Source of the DNA: Candidatus Brocadiia bacterium
GTDB taxonomy: Bacteria; Planctomycetota; PUPC01; DSUN01
Direction of reading: 5' to 3'
NCBI GenBank assembly: GCA_016782825.1
Contig: JADHXT010000038.1
Location: 1 to 14,884 of the forward strand
Length of the DNA: 14,884 nt
Part shown: piece by piece, positions 12,882-14,884 of the stretch
Layout: each line of letters begins with the position of its first letter
How positions within the stretch are numbered: the stretch's first letter is position 1
The notes under the pieces: generated by a model
What the model was told of the DNA's origin: nothing
Databases searched by the model: none
What the model saw: the letters and a program-made list of their open reading frames with translations, nothing else
Position numbers and translations under genes: made by a program

Positions 12882-14884
12882 ATGAGATGCCTCACGACGC
12901 TGCTATGCGTGATCGCAGCCGGCGCAGTCATGCCTGCGGAAGCCGGCGCGCCGCTGTGGCCCCCGCAGTACAAGATCCGGCCGCAGGAGACGCAGCGGCT
13001 CACCGCCGCCGACGTGGTGGGGCCCGACGGCATCGTGTATCCCAACTGGACGATGACCGGCGTGCAGGGCGGGATCCCGCAGATCGCCGCCGCAGCGAAG
13101 ATCGAGGAGTTCGGCGGCAAGCCGGACGATGGCAAGGACGACTCGGCTGCGCTCCACAAGGCCTGCGAGAAAGTGGGCGTCGGCGGTGGTGGCGCCGTGG
13201 TGCTGGGCGAGGGCGTCTACCACCTGGACCGGCCTGCCACCGTGCGCCACGATGGCGTCGTGATCCGCGGCCAGGGAGCTGACAGGACGAAGCTCATCTT
13301 CCGCTACGGCTTGGCTGAGGGCGGCGCACAGTTCTACTGGCCTGCTGCGGGGAGCCGCGTGGGGCGCGATACGCGCATCGAGTTGCACTGCTATCCCCAC
13401 GGTCTCACCCAAATGACCATGCTCGCGGACGACAAGGTCGTGGGCACGTGGAAGCGGAGCACGCACTCGGGCGGCACGTTTGCATTCACCCTGCGGGGCC
13501 GCCACGTCCTCGGCAAGCTGCCCGACGGCCCCCACACGCTCAAGGGGATCGGCCACTACGGCCAGAAGACGGGGCCAGCAGCCGAGATGCCGATCGTGCT
13601 CGACTCGACATACGGGGACACGCGGCAGGTGGCCAGCGCCGCCGCCGCAATCACTTTCCTTGGGCAGGGCTGGACGGGGCCGAAGCTCCGCCTCGCCAGC
13701 GATGGCAAGCGGGGCGACCAGTTTGTGGAACTCAAGGATGTGGACGGTGTGAAGGCCGGCGACGCGCTCTTCATCCGGGCCCCGGCAACCGAGCGGTGGA
13801 AGAAGCTCACCCGGAACCGCTGCACGTGGGGGCTCTACCGCTGCTCGATGGTTGAGGCCACGGCGGTGGAGGGGAAGGTGGTGCGACTGCGGCAGCCGCT
13901 GCGCATCGACTTCCCCGTGATAGACGAGGCGTTCGCTCAGAAAGTGGTGCCCAGTCGCCGCTGTGGCGTCGAAGCCCTGACCTTGCAGCAGACGAAGCCG
14001 CTGTGGACCAGCGGCGTGGTGTTCCAGTTCGGCTGGGAGTGCTGGGCACGCGGCGTGACGGTGAAGAAGTGCGGGCGGTTCCCCATCTACGGCAGCTACG
14101 CCAAGCAGTGCGAGATCCGCGACTGCGTGTTCGACGACGCGTGGTTCAAGGGCGGCGGCGGCACGGCTTACACGGGCTGGGACAAGTGTTGGGACTGCCT
14201 GATCGACAACGTCACGACGCACAAGCTCCGCCACGCCCCGTGCTTCCAGTGGGCGGCCAGCGGCAACGTGATCCGCAGGAGCACCTTCCACGACAGCGAC
14301 GGCCAGTGGCACGCCGGCTGGACGCACGAAAACCTCATCGAGCAATGCGTCATCACGTCGCGTCGAGGCCACGGCAGCTACGGATACGGCATGTGGGCGT
14401 CGCCGCCCGGCGACCGCGCCCACGGACCCAACGGCCCGCGCAACGTGGTCTACAACAGCCACGTCACCTCGCAGAGGGCCGGCGTGTGGCTCGGTGGGAT
14501 GAACGAGAACTGGCTTTTCCTGCACAACCGCTTCGTGGTGAGCAGCGGGCCAGGCCTCTACGCGACCACGTTCAGCTTCGACCATATCCTGCGCGGCAAC
14601 GTGTTCGTGGTGAAGGACGGCAAGTCACCGATGGTGCAGCTGGCCACGGCCGATTGCACGGGCGTGGAGATCATCGGCAACACACTCGTCGGCGGCAGCG
14701 GGAAGCCCGTCGCAGGGCCTGCGAGGCCGGCGGTGCTCAAGGACAACCGCGTGCTTCCTGCAACGGCGGATCCGCCGGGGCGCCCGACACCTGCTGTCGC
14801 ATCCATCTACGAATGGCAACAGGCCAGGAAGCAGGCCATCCACGATGCCGCTGGCCGGCGAGTGCGAAGGAGACCACGCCCATG
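12882..14884 (+). CDS. Exported right-handed beta-helix (pectate-lyase-fold) protein
   Basis: The frame is open from ATG 12882 to the window edge: 667 residues plus two bases TG. AGAGGAG (12867-12873) lies 8 nt before the start. Residues 1-22 are a signal peptide ending near AEA. Residues about 73-140 match the Pectate_lyase_3 beginning of parallel beta-helix proteins: FGGKPDDGKDDSAALHKAC, GGGAVVLGEGVYHLDRPATV, GVVIRGQGADRT. Residues about 163-242 form a beta-sandwich-like insertion containing LPDGPHTLKGIGHYGQKTG, similar to Ig-like domains. Repeated short strands ending in N or D plus hydrophobic residues (about 360-620) form the rest of the helix. Lyase, hydrolase or binding function cannot be decided; catalytic residues were not identified. 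The last codon is TG plus one unseen base, probably TGA overlapping the next ATG. It likely cuts the glycan outside the cytoplasm. Confidence 0.85.
   Translation, partial: MRCLTTLLCVIAAGAVMPAEAGAPLWPPQYKIRPQETQRLTAADVVGPDGIVYPNWTMTGVQGGIPQIAAAAKIEEFGGKPDDGKDDSAALHKACEKVGVGGGGAVVLGEGVYHLDRPATVRHDGVVIRGQGADRTKLIFRYGLAEGGAQFYWPAAGSRVGRDTRIELHCYPHGLTQMTMLADDKVVGTWKRSTHSGGTFAFTLRGRHVLGKLPDGPHTLKGIGHYGQKTGPAAEMPIVLDSTYGDTRQVASAAAAITFLGQGWTGPKLRLASDGKRGDQFVELKDVDGVKAGDALFIRAPATERWKKLTRNRCTWGLYRCSMVEATAVEGKVVRLRQPLRIDFPVIDEAFAQKVVPSRRCGVEALTLQQTKPLWTSGVVFQFGWECWARGVTVKKCGRFPIYGSYAKQCEIRDCVFDDAWFKGGGGTAYTGWDKCWDCLIDNVTTHKLRHAPCFQWAASGNVIRRSTFHDSDGQWHAGWTHENLIEQCVITSRRGHGSYGYGMWASPPGDRAHGPNGPRNVVYNSHVTSQRAGVWLGGMNENWLFLHNRFVVSSGPGLYATTFSFDHILRGNVFVVKDGKSPMVQLATADCTGVEIIGNTLVGGSGKPVAGPARPAVLKDNRVLPATADPPGRPTPAVASIYEWQQARKQAIHDAAGRRVRRRPRP
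14867..14884 (+). CDS. Start of a further gene, overlapping the beta-helix gene
   Basis: AAGGAG (14867-14872) is followed after 9 nt by ATG at 14882-14884, where the window ends. It is in a different frame from the beta-helix gene, whose next codon begins with TG at 14883. The arrangement is the usual ATGA overlap of translationally coupled genes. Nothing of the product can be seen. Confidence 0.5.

Noticed and set aside
12903..14585. A 560-codon open frame on the minus strand
   Set aside because: Antisense to the beta-helix gene, which has a signal peptide, a ribosome site and family motifs in the plus frame.

Overview
This is a high-GC bacterial window of about 14.9 kb that most resembles Planctomycetota or a close PVC relative. 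The basis is two prepilin-like proteins that each end in an H-X9-DG signature, two type I sulfatases with intact CxPSR sites beside a GH130 enzyme, a DUF4380-type lipoprotein and a HEAT-repeat lipoprotein. No rRNA, tRNA or phylogenetic marker is present, so the placement is an inference. Thirteen protein genes are called (the first is cut by the window edge, and the thirteenth probably ends at the last bases), plus the start codon of a fourteenth. There is no gene-free gap longer than 300 bases.

Region A (1-4882, all + strand). The 3' end of one H-X9-DG pseudopilin gene is followed by a good sigma70-type promoter (TTGAAC-N17-TATAAT) and a complete second pseudopilin. Then, with gaps of 15-39 bp, come a HEAT-repeat lipoprotein, a DUF4380-like lipoprotein, an old-yellow-enzyme-family flavoprotein carrying a four-cysteine Fe-S motif at its extreme C-terminus, and a small membrane-anchored OB-fold-like protein. 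The spacing suggests one transcription unit, but the functions do not form an obvious pathway.

Region B (4883-5140). Between converging genes lies a large imperfect palindrome (4892-5065). Its outer arms match at 35 of 39 positions and are built from short degenerate ACGAAT-type units. It could be a MITE/REP-like repeat and could also end transcription from both sides.

Region C (5141-7663, - strand). A two-gene operon encodes an M48 metalloprotease lipoprotein fused in frame to a DUF192 domain, then a MEMO/AmmeMemoRadiSam-B family protein with a PqqD-like N-terminal extension. It reads from an extended -10 promoter inside the divergent spacer.

Region D (7664-14884, + strand). From a TTGACA-N16-TACAGT promoter runs a tight cluster: zinc-dependent MDR dehydrogenase, sulfatase, GH130 glycoside phosphorylase/hydrolase, second sulfatase, and an exported right-handed beta-helix (pectate-lyase-fold) protein. 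The next gene probably begins in an ATGA overlap at the window edge. This looks like a catabolic locus for a sulfated glycan. The beta-helix protein would act outside the cytoplasm. The sulfatases, GH130 enzyme and dehydrogenase lack visible export signals and would finish the breakdown inside the cell. The glycan itself cannot be identified from the sequence.

No transposase, CRISPR array, phage gene or toxin-antitoxin pair was recognised. The best candidates for something undescribed are the M48-DUF192 fusion, the PqqD-MEMO protein in the same operon, the palindromic intergenic element, and the mixed cytosolic/exported sulfated-glycan cluster.
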